Shown in pieces: positions 53,531 through 62,853 of a DNA stretch of 64,000 nucleotides. The stretch is taken from contig NZ_LUKF01000017.1 of assembly GCF_001592755.1 (NCBI RefSeq), forward strand, positions 1 to 64,000, read 5' to 3'. This DNA comes from Bdellovibrio bacteriovorus (GTDB lineage Bacteria; Bdellovibrionota; Bdellovibrionia; Bdellovibrionales; Bdellovibrionaceae). Position 1 is the first letter of the stretch; every line of letters starts with the position of its first letter. Below the pieces are notes generated by a model. It made no database searches. It saw only the letters and a list, made by a program, of their open reading frames with translations, and was not told the origin of the DNA. A program made the position numbers and the translations under genes.

Positions 53531-55261
53531 ATGAACCCTTTATGGAAGTCGCGTGATTTAACGATAGAAGCGGAAGTGCCCTCGACAGTCGAAGGGCAAT
53601 GGCCGCCTCTCATCGGTAAGATTCTTGCGGCTCGAGGGTTCGCGGCTTCTCCCGAAGTGGAGAAGCTTCTTTTTCCGAAGCTCGCGGACTTGAAAGATCC
53701 TCTTTTATTAAAGGGGATGTCTCAAGCTCTTGAGCGCCTAGGTCGGGCGTATCTCAATAAAGAAAAAATCTGTATCTATGCGGACTTTGACTTGGATGGA
53801 ACCTCAGGTCTGGCTTTGCTTAAAACCGGCATGGTCGCTTTGGGTTTTCCTGAAGTTTTGCACTATCAGCCGAAGCGTCTTTCTGAAGGTTACGGATTTC
53901 ACGTCGCTGCGGTGGAAGAACTTCATAAGCAGGGCGTGAGTGTTATCATCACGGTGGACGTTGGTATCACCGCCCATGCGGCCGTCAATCGTGCAAAAGA
54001 ATTGGGTGTGGATGTGATCCTCACGGATCATCACTTGCCGGCTGACACCATCCCGAATGCCTTTGTTGTTGTGAATCCGAATCAAGGGGATTGCCCTTCA
54101 GAGATGGGTTATCTTTGCGGCGCGGGTGTGGCGTTCTATCTTTTGCGTGGATTAAAACGCTACTTTCAAGATCATGAGCAACTCCCTAAAAATAATTGGG
54201 ATTTAAAAGAAGTTCTGGATTATTTCACGATTGGGACTTTGACGGACATGGTTCCTTTGGTCGACGACAATCGTGTTCTAGTGAAACATGGTTTGGTTAA
54301 ATTAGCGGAAACCAAAAAGGCAGGACTTCGAGCTTTACTTGAAGAGTTGGATCTTGTGGATCGCCCTTTGACAAGTCAAGACGTCGCCATCCGCTTTGCA
54401 CCCAAACTCAATGCGCTTTCGCGTATGGAGTCCGGCGTATTGCCTATTGATATTTTCCTTTTAGATGACGCCGCAAAGGCGCGAAACATGGTTCGTGAAG
54501 TTATGAAAAATAACTCCACTCGTGTGCAGCTGCAAAATGACGCCGAGATCGAAGCTCAAGCTTTACTTAAAGAGTGGCCTCATCAAGATTTTGTCTTCGT
54601 TGCTTCAAAAACCTTCCATCGCGGCGTGGTCGGACTTATCGCTACGAAGCTCACCCAAGTTTATAATAAGCCGGCTTTTGTGGGATCCGTCGGTGATGAT
54701 GGCATGATCGTGGGTAGTGCGCGCTTGCCACAGGGTCAAGAGGCCTGCCTGGTCGAGGCGATGTCGAGCGCTCAAGATTTCTTAAGTCGGTTCGGGGGGC
54801 ACTCGGCCGCGGCGGGATTTGAAATCGCGGAAACTCGCGTGGCTCATTTCATTGAAAAACTGAGTGGCCACTTTTCTGATCTTCGCGAAAAACCGAAGCC
54901 ATTAGAAATCTTCTATGATGTGGAAGCGAAGCTTTCCGAAGTCGGGGCGCCTTTAATGAAGTGGTATGACTTCGTGGGGCCTTTCGGGACTGGCTTTGCC
55001 ATCCCATTGATTCATTTTTCAAATATTCAAATTCTATCCAAACGAGAGTTAAAAGGTGGTCACCTGCGTTTAAGAATCGCAGATCCGGATGGGCGCGCCT
55101 CTTCAGAAGCGCTGTTATTCACGCCGACACCTCGTCAGTTGGACACTTTGCAAAACGTTCCTGGCTTTTACCATATCTTGGGAGAGCTTCAGTGGAACTA
55201 CTATGCCGGTCAAAAAACCGTGCAGATTCTTATTCGTGATTTAAAGGTAGCTAGCACATGA
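53531..55261 (+). CDS. recJ: Single-stranded-DNA-specific exonuclease RecJ
   Basis: 576 residues. DHH-family nuclease motifs: IYADFDLDGTSG (motif I), ITVDVGITAH, LTDHHLPAD (DHH), YLCGAGVAFYLLR and GGHSAAAGFEI (DHHA1). It digests single-stranded DNA 5'-3' in recombination and mismatch repair. SD AAGGACGGA. The stop overlaps the queC start (ATGA). Confidence 0.95.
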   Translation: MNPLWKSRDLTIEAEVPSTVEGQWPPLIGKILAARGFAASPEVEKLLFPKLADLKDPLLLKGMSQALERLGRAYLNKEKICIYADFDLDGTSGLALLKTGMVALGFPEVLHYQPKRLSEGYGFHVAAVEELHKQGVSVIITVDVGITAHAAVNRAKELGVDVILTDHHLPADTIPNAFVVVNPNQGDCPSEMGYLCGAGVAFYLLRGLKRYFQDHEQLPKNNWDLKEVLDYFTIGTLTDMVPLVDDNRVLVKHGLVKLAETKKAGLRALLEELDLVDRPLTSQDVAIRFAPKLNALSRMESGVLPIDIFLLDDAAKARNMVREVMKNNSTRVQLQNDAEIEAQALLKEWPHQDFVFVASKTFHRGVVGLIATKLTQVYNKPAFVGSVGDDGMIVGSARLPQGQEACLVEAMSSAQDFLSRFGGHSAAAGFEIAETRVAHFIEKLSGHFSDLREKPKPLEIFYDVEAKLSEVGAPLMKWYDFVGPFGTGFAIPLIHFSNIQILSKRELKGGHLRLRIADPDGRASSEALLFTPTPRQLDTLQNVPGFYHILGELQWNYYAGQKTVQILIRDLKVAST

Positions 55262-55956
55262 AACCAGCAAAAAAAGTCGTTGTTCTTTTGTCGGCGGGTT
55301 TAGACTCGACGGTGAACGCATTTGATGCCGTTAAGCACGGCCATGAAATTGTTCTGGCTTTGACTTTCAACTATGGCCAGCGAGCCGCTCAAAAGGAAAT
55401 CGAATCAGCCGCAAAACTGGCGGCGCACTTAAAGGTTCCGCATAAAGTCGTAGATCTGCCTTGGTTCAAAGATTTCAATAAGTCTTCTTTGTTAGTTGAA
55501 GACCAAGCTGTTCCTGTTGGAGCGCAAGTTGAAATCGATAATGCACAAAAGTCAGCGGAGTCGGCAAAATCCGTGTGGGTTCCTAATCGCAACGGGATCT
55601 TTTTAAATATCGCCGCGGCTTATGCGGAGGCTTTGGGGGCGACAGCTGTGATTCCGGGATTCAATGTCGAAGAGGCGGCTACTTTCCCGGATAACTCAAA
55701 AGAGTTCATGGATACGGCGACGAAGGCGTTGCATTACTCTACGTCCAATCATGTGACAGTGGGTTGTTATACTGTTCACTTGAAAAAAACCGATATTGTT
55801 CGCTTAGGACACGGCTTGAAAGTTCCTTGGGAAATGATCTGGCCTTGTTACTTCTCGGGCGAACAGTGGTGTGGGCAGTGTGAATCTTGCCAACGCTCTA
55901 AGCGCGCGTTCGCGTCGGCGAATGTGGACGTGAAACATCTGTTTAAGGATTACTAA
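55258..55956 (+). CDS. queC: 7-cyano-7-deazaguanine synthase
   Basis: 232 residues. It makes preQ0 from 7-carboxy-7-deazaguanine with ATP and ammonia. The PP-loop is VVLLSAGLDST (family usually SGGLDS, so one Gly is Ala). FNYGQRAAQKEIESA and VPNRNGIFLNIAAAYAEALG follow. The zinc site is CYFSGEQWCGQCESC (four Cys). It is separated from queA and tgt by the Sec and recJ genes but lies in the same run. Confidence 0.95.
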   Translation: MKPAKKVVVLLSAGLDSTVNAFDAVKHGHEIVLALTFNYGQRAAQKEIESAAKLAAHLKVPHKVVDLPWFKDFNKSSLLVEDQAVPVGAQVEIDNAQKSAESAKSVWVPNRNGIFLNIAAAYAEALGATAVIPGFNVEEAATFPDNSKEFMDTATKALHYSTSNHVTVGCYTVHLKKTDIVRLGHGLKVPWEMIWPCYFSGEQWCGQCESCQRSKRAFASANVDVKHLFKDY

Positions 55957-56522
55957 TGAAAACACTTTTTATCGAAAAGAAATTTCCTTACGACGGAACT
56001 CAGCTGCATTCGCTGTTTGCTTATCTGGATCATAAAGTCTTAGGACCTTCGATCGTCTCTTGGCAGGGGGCTTGCTCTATCTCTTTTGATCACATGGTGG
56101 ATGGAGAAGATCTTTTAGAACAAGCGGAGATCAAAGGCGATGAAATGCTTCATTTCATTATCGAAGTCTTTGATCGAGATTTGTTTTCAGGCGTGGCTTT
56201 GCAAAGACTTTTTGCTTCGATCGCGCGTGATTACTTGCAAGCCGCATCTTCTGTTTTGGCCGGTAAGTCATTGGTGCGTGATGGGGATGATATTTATCTG
56301 GATGATCGTAAGCTGAGTATCAGCATTGCTACGAAGTCACCAGTTTCAGTGATGGTGCATTTTGCGATGAATATCACTAATGACGGAACACCGGTAAAAA
56401 CTTTGTCTTTGCAGGACTTGAAATTAGATCCTCGAAAAGTCTCCGAGGACCTGATGGCGAAGTTTAAGAAAGAATATGATTCAATAGTCGTGGCGACACA
56501 GAAAGTGCGCCCCGTTTCTTAG
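55956..56522 (+). CDS. DUF366-family protein in queuosine operon
   Basis: 188 residues, starting on the queC stop (TAATG). It matches the DUF366 pattern: LFIEKKFPYDGTQLHSLFAY, ACSISFDHMVDGEDLLE, MLHFIIEVFDRD, VRDGDDIYLDDRKLSISIA and SVMVHFAMNI. The cytoplasmic fold is unassigned to a reaction. Tight coupling to queC argues for a role with deazaguanine precursors; this is inferred from position only. Its 3' end overlaps the convergent gene by 4 nt. Confidence 0.8.
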   Translation: MKTLFIEKKFPYDGTQLHSLFAYLDHKVLGPSIVSWQGACSISFDHMVDGEDLLEQAEIKGDEMLHFIIEVFDRDLFSGVALQRLFASIARDYLQAASSVLAGKSLVRDGDDIYLDDRKLSISIATKSPVSVMVHFAMNITNDGTPVKTLSLQDLKLDPRKVSEDLMAKFKKEYDSIVVATQKVRPVS

Positions 56523-56935
56523 TGGTGATCGTGAGCGGAAGAAGGTTTTTCTTCCGCGAGTTTAGTTAACGGAAGCTTGTAACTGACTTCGTTTCCGACA
56601 GCGCCATCGCGCACGGCTTTCACTTTCAGTTCCCCTTTTAATGGGTACTTCTTCGTAGGCACGCAGTGAAAGTGATTTCCTCCCATGACGGAGCATTTAA
56701 AATCCACTTTGTCCTTTCCATTCACGGCAGCAACCTCGATTTTAGAATTCTTGACCGTAGGGTACTTAAATTCCATGTCTAAAAGAAAAATGTGGGCTTC
56801 TTGTTTTTCATCTAACATAAGCTCGGTATGAAAGGCTCCGGGCATGCGAATATGTCCGCCGTGAGGGCCTTCCTTGTCTTCGCCATGAGCTAGAGCTATA
56901 AATGGTGTCAGAATCAATAGAGATAGTATTTTCAT
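56519..56935 (-). CDS. His-rich periplasmic protein
   Basis: 138 residues, GAGG SD. Signal peptide ~1-16 (LSLLILTPFIALA), then HGEDKEGPHGGHIRMPGAFH and a C-terminal AHDHH, with two Cys in FKCSVMGGNHFHCVP. The His, Met and Cys clusters suit copper or zinc binding. It is divergent from the Cu+ ATPase gene with a 130-nt gap, so joint metal control is plausible. Confidence 0.78.
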   Translation of the reverse strand: MKILSLLILTPFIALAHGEDKEGPHGGHIRMPGAFHTELMLDEKQEAHIFLLDMEFKYPTVKNSKIEVAAVNGKDKVDFKCSVMGGNHFHCVPTKKYPLKGELKVKAVRDGAVGNEVSYKLPLTKLAEEKPSSAHDHH

Positions 56936-56983
56936 AGTGTTTTCCTCATTTATCAGTCTTTCTAGGAATGAGACGTGGGTTTT

Positions 56984-57015
56984 GTGACATAAATCTAAAT
57001 ATTTATTTCTGTCAC
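56984..57015. promoter_or_regulatory. Inverted repeat in the copA divergent promoter
   Basis: GTGACA (56984-56989) and TGTCAC (57010-57015) enclose TAAAT / ATTTA. This could be an operator for both flanking genes. It is not a CueR-type box. Confidence 0.35.
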
Positions 57016-57065
57016 TAAAACCGGGGTGGTCTCCTAATACAGTTCAGAAGACGGGCAGGTTTAAA

Positions 57066-59252
57066 ATGGATGCTGAAAAACTAGATCAAACTGAAAAATC
57101 AACAGAACTTCAACTTATGGGTATGACCTGCGTAAATTGCGCGGCCAAGGTTGAAAAGACCCTCAATTCTTTTCCAGATATTAAGGCTTCGGTCAATTTT
57201 GCGACCGAGAAAGCGCACGTCGAGTTCTTAGGAAATACCGATGTTTCTCAGCTTTTAAAAGCCATTCAGGATATCGGCTATCAAGCTTATGAAGTCAGTA
57301 ACGAAATAGAATCCTCCAAGTTTAAAGAAGAGGCTGCGGCGGAATATAAAAAGGAACTTCGTCATTTTATTATTTCTTTAGTTCTGACAATTCCGTTTCT
57401 TATCGAAATGGTTTGGATGTTCACAGGAGCACATCACGAGTTTATTCCGCGCTGGGTGCAATTGGTGTTAGCAACCCCAGTTCAGTTCTGGATCGGTTGG
57501 AGATTCTATCGCGGTTCTTTCTTTGCCTTAAGATCTAAAAGCGCCAATATGGATGTCTTAGTCGCATTAGGAACATCTATGGCTTATCTTTTGAGCGCCG
57601 TGGTGACAGTTTTAAATTGGAAGGATCAACACGTTTACTTCGAGGCCAGCACTGCGATCATCACTTTGATTCTTCTTGGAAAATTAATGGAAAGCCGAGC
57701 TAAAGGAAAAACTTCCGAGGCGGTAGAAAGTCTTCTTCGTTTGCAGCCAAAGAAAGCCTTCGTTGAAAAAGATGGGCAGATTATCGAAGTCGCGACTTCA
57801 GAATTAAAAGCGGGGGATATCGTCGTTGTTAAAAACGGCGAAGGCGTTCCTGTGGATGGTGTCGTCTCTTCTGGAGAATCTTCGATCGATGAGTCTATGT
57901 TAACGGGTGAAAGCATTCCCGTGCAGAAAGTCGCGGGCGACGCGGTTTATGCGGCGACATTGAATCAAGAAGGCACACTAAAAATCAAAGCGACAGGGGT
58001 CGGAAGTAAAACTCAGCTAGCGCAGATTATTAAGATTGTGACAACGGCCCAAGGTTCGAAAGCTCCGATTCAAAGAATGGCTGATAAAATTTCAGGCGTC
58101 TTTGTTCCCGTCGTTGTTCTTATAAGTATCATTACATTCTTTGCGACTTGGTTCCTTGCAGGGGATCTGACTTCCGCATTTATTGCATCTGTTTCTGTAT
58201 TAGTCATTGCGTGCCCTTGTGCACTGGGGTTAGCGACTCCGACAGCAGTGGTCGTCGGAATTGGTAAGGGAGCTCAAGCTGGAGTTTTATTCCGCGATGC
58301 CAAAGCTTTAGAACTCGCTGAAAAAATCAAAGTCCTAGTTTTAGATAAAACTGGAACTATCACTGAAGGTAAGCCACAGGTGACGGATGTAGTGGTGACG
58401 CAGGGATCTCAAGAGGATTTACTTCGTTGGGCCGCAAGTCTTGAAATGGGCTCCTCACATCCATTGGCTCAAGCTATTGTTGATGAAGCCCAAAAGTATG
58501 GCCCGTCATTACCTGCAGTGACGAATTTCCGATCCGTCGCGGGCCAAGGGGTCGAAGGTGTGGTTGAAGGGCGACAAATGCGCTTAGGTCGTCCTCATTG
58601 GGTGGCCCCGGAATATTCTTTGAACAAAGAAACCCTTTCCCGTCTAGAAGGACAAGGAAAGACCGTAATGACCTTGGCCGATGATTCTCGCGTGCTTGGC
58701 TACATTGCTGTGGCTGATAAGATTCGTGAAACTTCGAAAAAGGCCATCGCCGAACTTCAAGAAAAAGGCATTCGCGTGATGATGCTCACTGGGGATAATG
58801 AAGGCACGGCCAAAGAAATTGCTGCCCAAGCGGGAATTAAAGAATTCAAGCACAGCGTGAAGCCTGCGGATAAGGCGAGTGTGATTGTTGCATTGAAGCG
58901 CCAGAAAAACCGTGTGGCCATGGTGGGCGATGGGATCAACGATGCTCCGGCTTTAGCGGTCGCAGACGTTAGTTTTTCGATGTCTTCAGGGACTGATATT
59001 GCCATTGAAACGGCAGACGTGACATTGATGAAAAACGATCTTCAGTCTGTGGTTCAAGCTATCGAACTTTCGGAGATCACTTTAAAGAAAATTCGCCAGA
59101 ACTTATTCTTCGCCTTTTTCTATAATGTTCTAGGAATTCCGCTCGCAGCACTGGGCATGCTGAATCCGGTCATTGCAGGAGCGGCTATGGCTATGAGTTC
59201 TGTGTCCGTGGTAAGTAACTCATTGCTTTTAAAAAGGAAGAGCTTGAGCTAA
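57066..59252 (+). CDS. copA: Cu+-exporting P1B-type ATPase
   Basis: 728 residues. One N-terminal heavy-metal domain with GMTCVNC (C22, C25). The membrane metal site is CPC (C383-C385). D427 in DKTGTITEG is phosphorylated. [13 protein letters not shown] (HP motif) and [12 protein letters not shown] are present. [14 protein letters not shown] and [12 protein letters not shown] in the last helices are typical of Cu+ pumps. Exports copper from the cytoplasm using ATP. Confidence 0.95.
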   Translation: MDAEKLDQTEKSTELQLMGMTCVNCAAKVEKTLNSFPDIKASVNFATEKAHVEFLGNTDVSQLLKAIQDIGYQAYEVSNEIESSKFKEEAAAEYKKELRHFIISLVLTIPFLIEMVWMFTGAHHEFIPRWVQLVLATPVQFWIGWRFYRGSFFALRSKSANMDVLVALGTSMAYLLSAVVTVLNWKDQHVYFEASTAIITLILLGKLMESRAKGKTSEAVESLLRLQPKKAFVEKDGQIIEVATSELKAGDIVVVKNGEGVPVDGVVSSGESSIDESMLTGESIPVQKVAGDAVYAATLNQEGTLKIKATGVGSKTQLAQIIKIVTTAQGSKAPIQRMADKISGVFVPVVVLISIITFFATWFLAGDLTSAFIASVSVLVIACPCALGLATPTAVVVGIGKGAQAGVLFRDAKALELAEKIKVLVLDKTGTITEGKPQVTDVVVTQGSQEDLLRWAASLEMGSSHPLAQAIVDEAQKYGPSLPAVTNFRSVAGQGVEGVVEGRQMRLGRPHWVAPEYSLNKETLSRLEGQGKTVMTLADDSRVLGYIAVADKIRETSKKAIAELQEKGIRVMMLTGDNEGTAKEIAAQAGIKEFKHSVKPADKASVIVALKRQKNRVAMVGDGINDAPALAVADVSFSMSSGTDIAIETADVTLMKNDLQSVVQAIELSEITLKKIRQNLFFAFFYNVLGIPLAALGMLNPVIAGAAMAMSSVSVVSNSLLLKRKSLS

Positions 59253-59309
59253 AACGATGACGCCCTCCTAAAACGTTGACTTCAAAAGGACGCGCTTTAG
59301 GATTAAGGC

Positions 59310-61406
59310 ATGACGCGTTTTTCAAGAATGAAGTTTTCGCAGAAGATCTTTTTAGCCATCTTTGGCACTGCTTCATTCTCGGCCCTGATTCTGTGTCTTT
59401 CGCTTTATGCGACCCTTTCCCGCTATCAATCCAGTGATTTTGAAGACAGTTACGTCGATCATATGAATCTTTTTGGTAAAGCTTTAGGGCGTATTGAATC
59501 GGCTCAAGCGCGTATCGCTCTGAACGCGGCTAAGGCTGTGGAACTTCGTGATCAAGACATTAAAGGGAAGTGGACGAATAAAGATCTTCGGGCTTTAGCT
59601 GATGAACTGGGTGTTAGCGAAGTGAACGTTTTCAATCAGGATGGCAAAGCCTTGGCTTATTCCGATGACTTGCCGGAACCTTTGTTCACAGAATTTCCGG
59701 ATTTACTTACGATCAACTCACTTGTTTATCAAACTCATCTTTTACGTGATTCTGACTCTAAGGTTCGTCACCACACGATTCTGCGCACGAAAGATTTGAA
59801 TCGTTATATTGAGGCCGCACTTTATTTTGATGCCGTGACACTGCTTTTGAAGGAAATGGCCGAACACGATGTGGATAATCTTGTTATCGAGATGTTCGGG
59901 CCCGACGGCAAGAGCTTAGGGCGCATCCAAAAAGAAGACTTCACCGAAGCTTTGGATCTTTCAAAGTCTTTGAGTTTGCAAGACGGCGCTCATTGGGATC
60001 AAGGGCGGCTGATTGTTTTAGCTTCTTCAACAAACGCGAATCAAAAAACTTATCGCCTAGCTGCGGTGATTTCAGACCGGTTTTTGCGACAAGGGCTGCA
60101 GAAGATTCAAATGACCTTGGCAGTCGCCGCCCTTATTTTAATTTTGATTTCTTGGGTGTTGTCGCAAGCCTTAACTAAAACTTTATTGGCTAAGGTTGAA
60201 ACCATCCGTTCCTTGCTATCACGAATTACGCGGGACCAGGATTATTCAAAACGTGTGTCTATTGTTGAAAAATCAAAAGATGAGTTGGATGAGCTGGGCG
60301 GTAATCTGAATCATATGTTAGAGACCTTGCAGGCCCATCAGTTTCAACTTTTAGGGGCGGAACGCGATAAGGCTCGCGCACAGATCGCGGCGCAAGTGGC
60401 TCATGATATTCGCAGTCCGCTGATGAGTATGAATATGGCACTCAGCCAAATCGAAAGTCCGCAAAAAGAGTCGTTGGCGATAATCAAAAGCGCCGTCGCC
60501 CGGGTGGCTGGTATCGTACAGAAGCTGTCTTCATTGTCGGCCAAACCCGATGAGTCCGCTAAGACGGAAGAGCCGAAATTAACGCTGATGGAGCCGGTCA
60601 TCGCAACGGTCGTGAACGAACACCGTGTGCGTAAAGCCGATCATCAAAATTTGATATTTACAGGGATGAGTGCGACTCCGCATCTTTGGAGTGTAGTTCA
60701 AGTGAACGAAATCCAAACCGCTCTTTCTAATATGATTAATAACTCCTTTGAAGCGGAAGCGACCGAAGTTCATCTGACTCTTTCCGAACAACCCAAAGCT
60801 TGGACGTTGGAAGTGAAAGACAATGGAAAAGGTATTCCGTCGACAATTATCGATAAGATTTTTGAACGCAGCTTTACTTTTGGAAAGGCGACGGGGACGG
60901 GACTAGGACTTTTTCAAGCAAAAGCCGCCATTGAATGGAGTGGCGGAACTTTAGAGCTGCGATCAGAAGAAGGCAAAGGGACAACGTTTACTATTCGCAT
61001 TCCTCGAGAGAAAACTCCGGGTTGGCTGCCTTCCTTGATCGAATTGGCGGATGATCAAACCATTTGTTTTGTAGATGACGACGCCCAAATTTTAGAAAGC
61101 TGGAAAGCCAAGGCTCAGGTCGCCTCCCTAAAACAGGCCCATTTCTTTGAAAGTATCGAAGCTTTGGAAAAGGCTTTCCCACTATCTGATTGGCCCCCAA
61201 CAGCATTGCTGGTGATTGATCAGAATTTAAGTGAGACTAAAAAAGGCCTTGAGGTGATGAGTGCTTTAGCCATCGGCAAAAGAGCTTATCTTTGCACCAC
61301 GGATTTTGACGAAAAGTGGATTCAAGATCAAGTGCGCAAAATCAATGGCTTCCTGATTCCGAAATTATTAGTCAGTCAGTTTGAAATTAAAGTGAGAGGT
61401 TCCTAA
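59310..61406 (+). CDS. Membrane hybrid histidine kinase with C-terminal receiver
   Basis: 698 residues. Two membrane segments (~12-35 and ~270-290) flank a ~230-residue periplasmic sensor. HAMP-like linker, H365 in VAHDIRSPLMSM, N-box ALSNMINNSFEA, G-boxes VKDNGKGIP and TGTGLGLFQAKAAIEW. From ~582 a receiver-like domain starts ICFVDDDAQILESW; D637 in LLVIDQNLSE is the likely phosphate acceptor. The usual conserved Lys is not clear, so the receiver may be regulatory rather than catalytic. The stop overlaps the next start (TAATG). Confidence 0.9.
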   Translation: MTRFSRMKFSQKIFLAIFGTASFSALILCLSLYATLSRYQSSDFEDSYVDHMNLFGKALGRIESAQARIALNAAKAVELRDQDIKGKWTNKDLRALADELGVSEVNVFNQDGKALAYSDDLPEPLFTEFPDLLTINSLVYQTHLLRDSDSKVRHHTILRTKDLNRYIEAALYFDAVTLLLKEMAEHDVDNLVIEMFGPDGKSLGRIQKEDFTEALDLSKSLSLQDGAHWDQGRLIVLASSTNANQKTYRLAAVISDRFLRQGLQKIQMTLAVAALILILISWVLSQALTKTLLAKVETIRSLLSRITRDQDYSKRVSIVEKSKDELDELGGNLNHMLETLQAHQFQLLGAERDKARAQIAAQVAHDIRSPLMSMNMALSQIESPQKESLAIIKSAVARVAGIVQKLSSLSAKPDESAKTEEPKLTLMEPVIATVVNEHRVRKADHQNLIFTGMSATPHLWSVVQVNEIQTALSNMINNSFEAEATEVHLTLSEQPKAWTLEVKDNGKGIPSTIIDKIFERSFTFGKATGTGLGLFQAKAAIEWSGGTLELRSEEGKGTTFTIRIPREKTPGWLPSLIELADDQTICFVDDDAQILESWKAKAQVASLKQAHFFESIEALEKAFPLSDWPPTALLVIDQNLSETKKGLEVMSALAIGKRAYLCTTDFDEKWIQDQVRKINGFLIPKLLVSQFEIKVRGS

Positions 61407-62791
61407 TGCGTGTTTTGATTGTGGATGACGAAACGCTAGTAAGAAAAACCATGCAATCACAGATCGAATCACCGCATGTGGTTTCGCTCGCGGATTCTAT
61501 GGAGGAAGCATTAGATATTCTGGACAAGCAAGTGATTGATCTTGCTTTTGTAGATCTGTCTTTAGATGACTCCACGGATCGTATTGGTTTGCAGTTGATT
61601 CAAGAAATTGCGAAAAGTCATCCAACGACGGTTGTTGTGGCGATGACTGGTCATGACGAAGGCCCTCTTGTGGAAACATGTATGAAGGCTGGCGCCGTTG
61701 ATTATCTTCTAAAACCTTTCGATCGCACCACGCTGACTCAAGTTCTGCGCAAGGCTCCGGTGTTGCATCGTCTGCTTCGTCGAAATCAAACTTTGAAACA
61801 TCAAGCAGGGTCAAAGCTGGTTCAGCACATCAATCTATACACAAAATCACCGGCCTTTAAAGCGGTCCTAGATACAGCCAAAAAAATTCGTGGCGCCAAT
61901 CAGTCGATCTTGATTCGCGGGGAGAGTGGATCCGGTAAAGAGATCATGGCGCAATATCTGTGGAGTCTTGAAAACGACAGCTCACGTCCTTTTATCGCTG
62001 TGAATTGTGGAGCTATTTCGGGGCAGCTCGCAGAGTCGGAACTCTTCGGTCACAAAAAAGGTGCATTCACAGGGGCGACGGAAACTCGCTCAGGGAAGTT
62101 TGAAAGTGCGGATGGTGGAGATATTTTCCTAGATGAGTTAGCTACTTTGAATATGGACATTCAAGTAAAGCTGTTGCGTGTTCTTAGTAGTGGCGACATT
62201 TATCCAGTAGGACAAGATGTCGGTAAGAAAGTAAATTGCCGTACTATTGCTGCTACGAATGAAAACCTAGAAGAACTTATCAAAGAGAAAAAGTTCCGCG
62301 AGGATCTGTTCTTTAGAATTAAAAACTTCACGATCACTCTGCCACCGTTGCGTGAACGCAAAGAAGACATTTTAGATTTAGCGCACGAGTTTTTAAGAAA
62401 AGGGAACTATGGCGACAAACACTTTAGCTCTCAGGCGGAGGCTTTGCTCTTAAGCTATTCTTGGCCAGGAAATATCCGTGAATTAAAGTCGGCCGTGGAA
62501 GTGGCATCCGTACTTGCAGATGGCAATGAATTGCAACCCGGGGATATTACACCTCACTTGGTTCAGTCCGCGCCGGTGTATGAAGAAGTTCTTAAGAATC
62601 ATTCGATCACGGAAATTGACGAAAAGGCTTTAGAAGGGCGCTTCAGTCACTTGGTTTCCGAATTTGAATTAAAGCTGATCGACTTTGCTATGCAGAAAAA
62701 AGGCTCTGAATCGGCAGCGGCTCGTTATCTAGGGATTCCAAGAAGTACTTTAGGGGATTTACGTCGTCGTTTGGCGGGAATTAAGAAATAG
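61406..62791 (+). CDS. NtrC-family sigma-54-dependent response regulator
   Basis: 461 residues. Receiver: D50 in AFVDLSLDD accepts phosphate, with KPF near 105-110. AAA+ core: Walker A GESGSGKE (172-179), GAFTGA loop (219-224) for sigma-54 contact, Walker B GGDIFLDELATL, and the arginine region LPPLRERKEDI. The C-terminal Fis-type HTH is AARYLGIPRSTLGDLRRRL. Cytoplasmic activator, clearly the partner of the kinase. No -24/-12 promoter was found in the window as target. Confidence 0.95.
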   Translation: MRVLIVDDETLVRKTMQSQIESPHVVSLADSMEEALDILDKQVIDLAFVDLSLDDSTDRIGLQLIQEIAKSHPTTVVVAMTGHDEGPLVETCMKAGAVDYLLKPFDRTTLTQVLRKAPVLHRLLRRNQTLKHQAGSKLVQHINLYTKSPAFKAVLDTAKKIRGANQSILIRGESGSGKEIMAQYLWSLENDSSRPFIAVNCGAISGQLAESELFGHKKGAFTGATETRSGKFESADGGDIFLDELATLNMDIQVKLLRVLSSGDIYPVGQDVGKKVNCRTIAATNENLEELIKEKKFREDLFFRIKNFTITLPPLRERKEDILDLAHEFLRKGNYGDKHFSSQAEALLLSYSWPGNIRELKSAVEVASVLADGNELQPGDITPHLVQSAPVYEEVLKNHSITEIDEKALEGRFSHLVSEFELKLIDFAMQKKGSESAAARYLGIPRSTLGDLRRRLAGIKK

Positions 62792-62800
62792 TGTCTTAGA

Positions 62801-62834
62801 AGGATCTCTGATAATTCTGGAGGTCCTTTTTTTA
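62801..62834 (+). terminator. Intrinsic terminator of the kinase-regulator operon
   Basis: AGGATCTC pairs with GAGGTCCT (one wobble) over an 11-nt loop, followed by seven T. Confidence 0.75.
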
Positions 62835-62853
62835 GCCGCATTTAAGTTGCGCG

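Noticed and set aside
56941-57065. CueR-type operator for copA
   Set aside because: No ACCTTCC-like dyad with the correct spacing; only a different inverted repeat is present.
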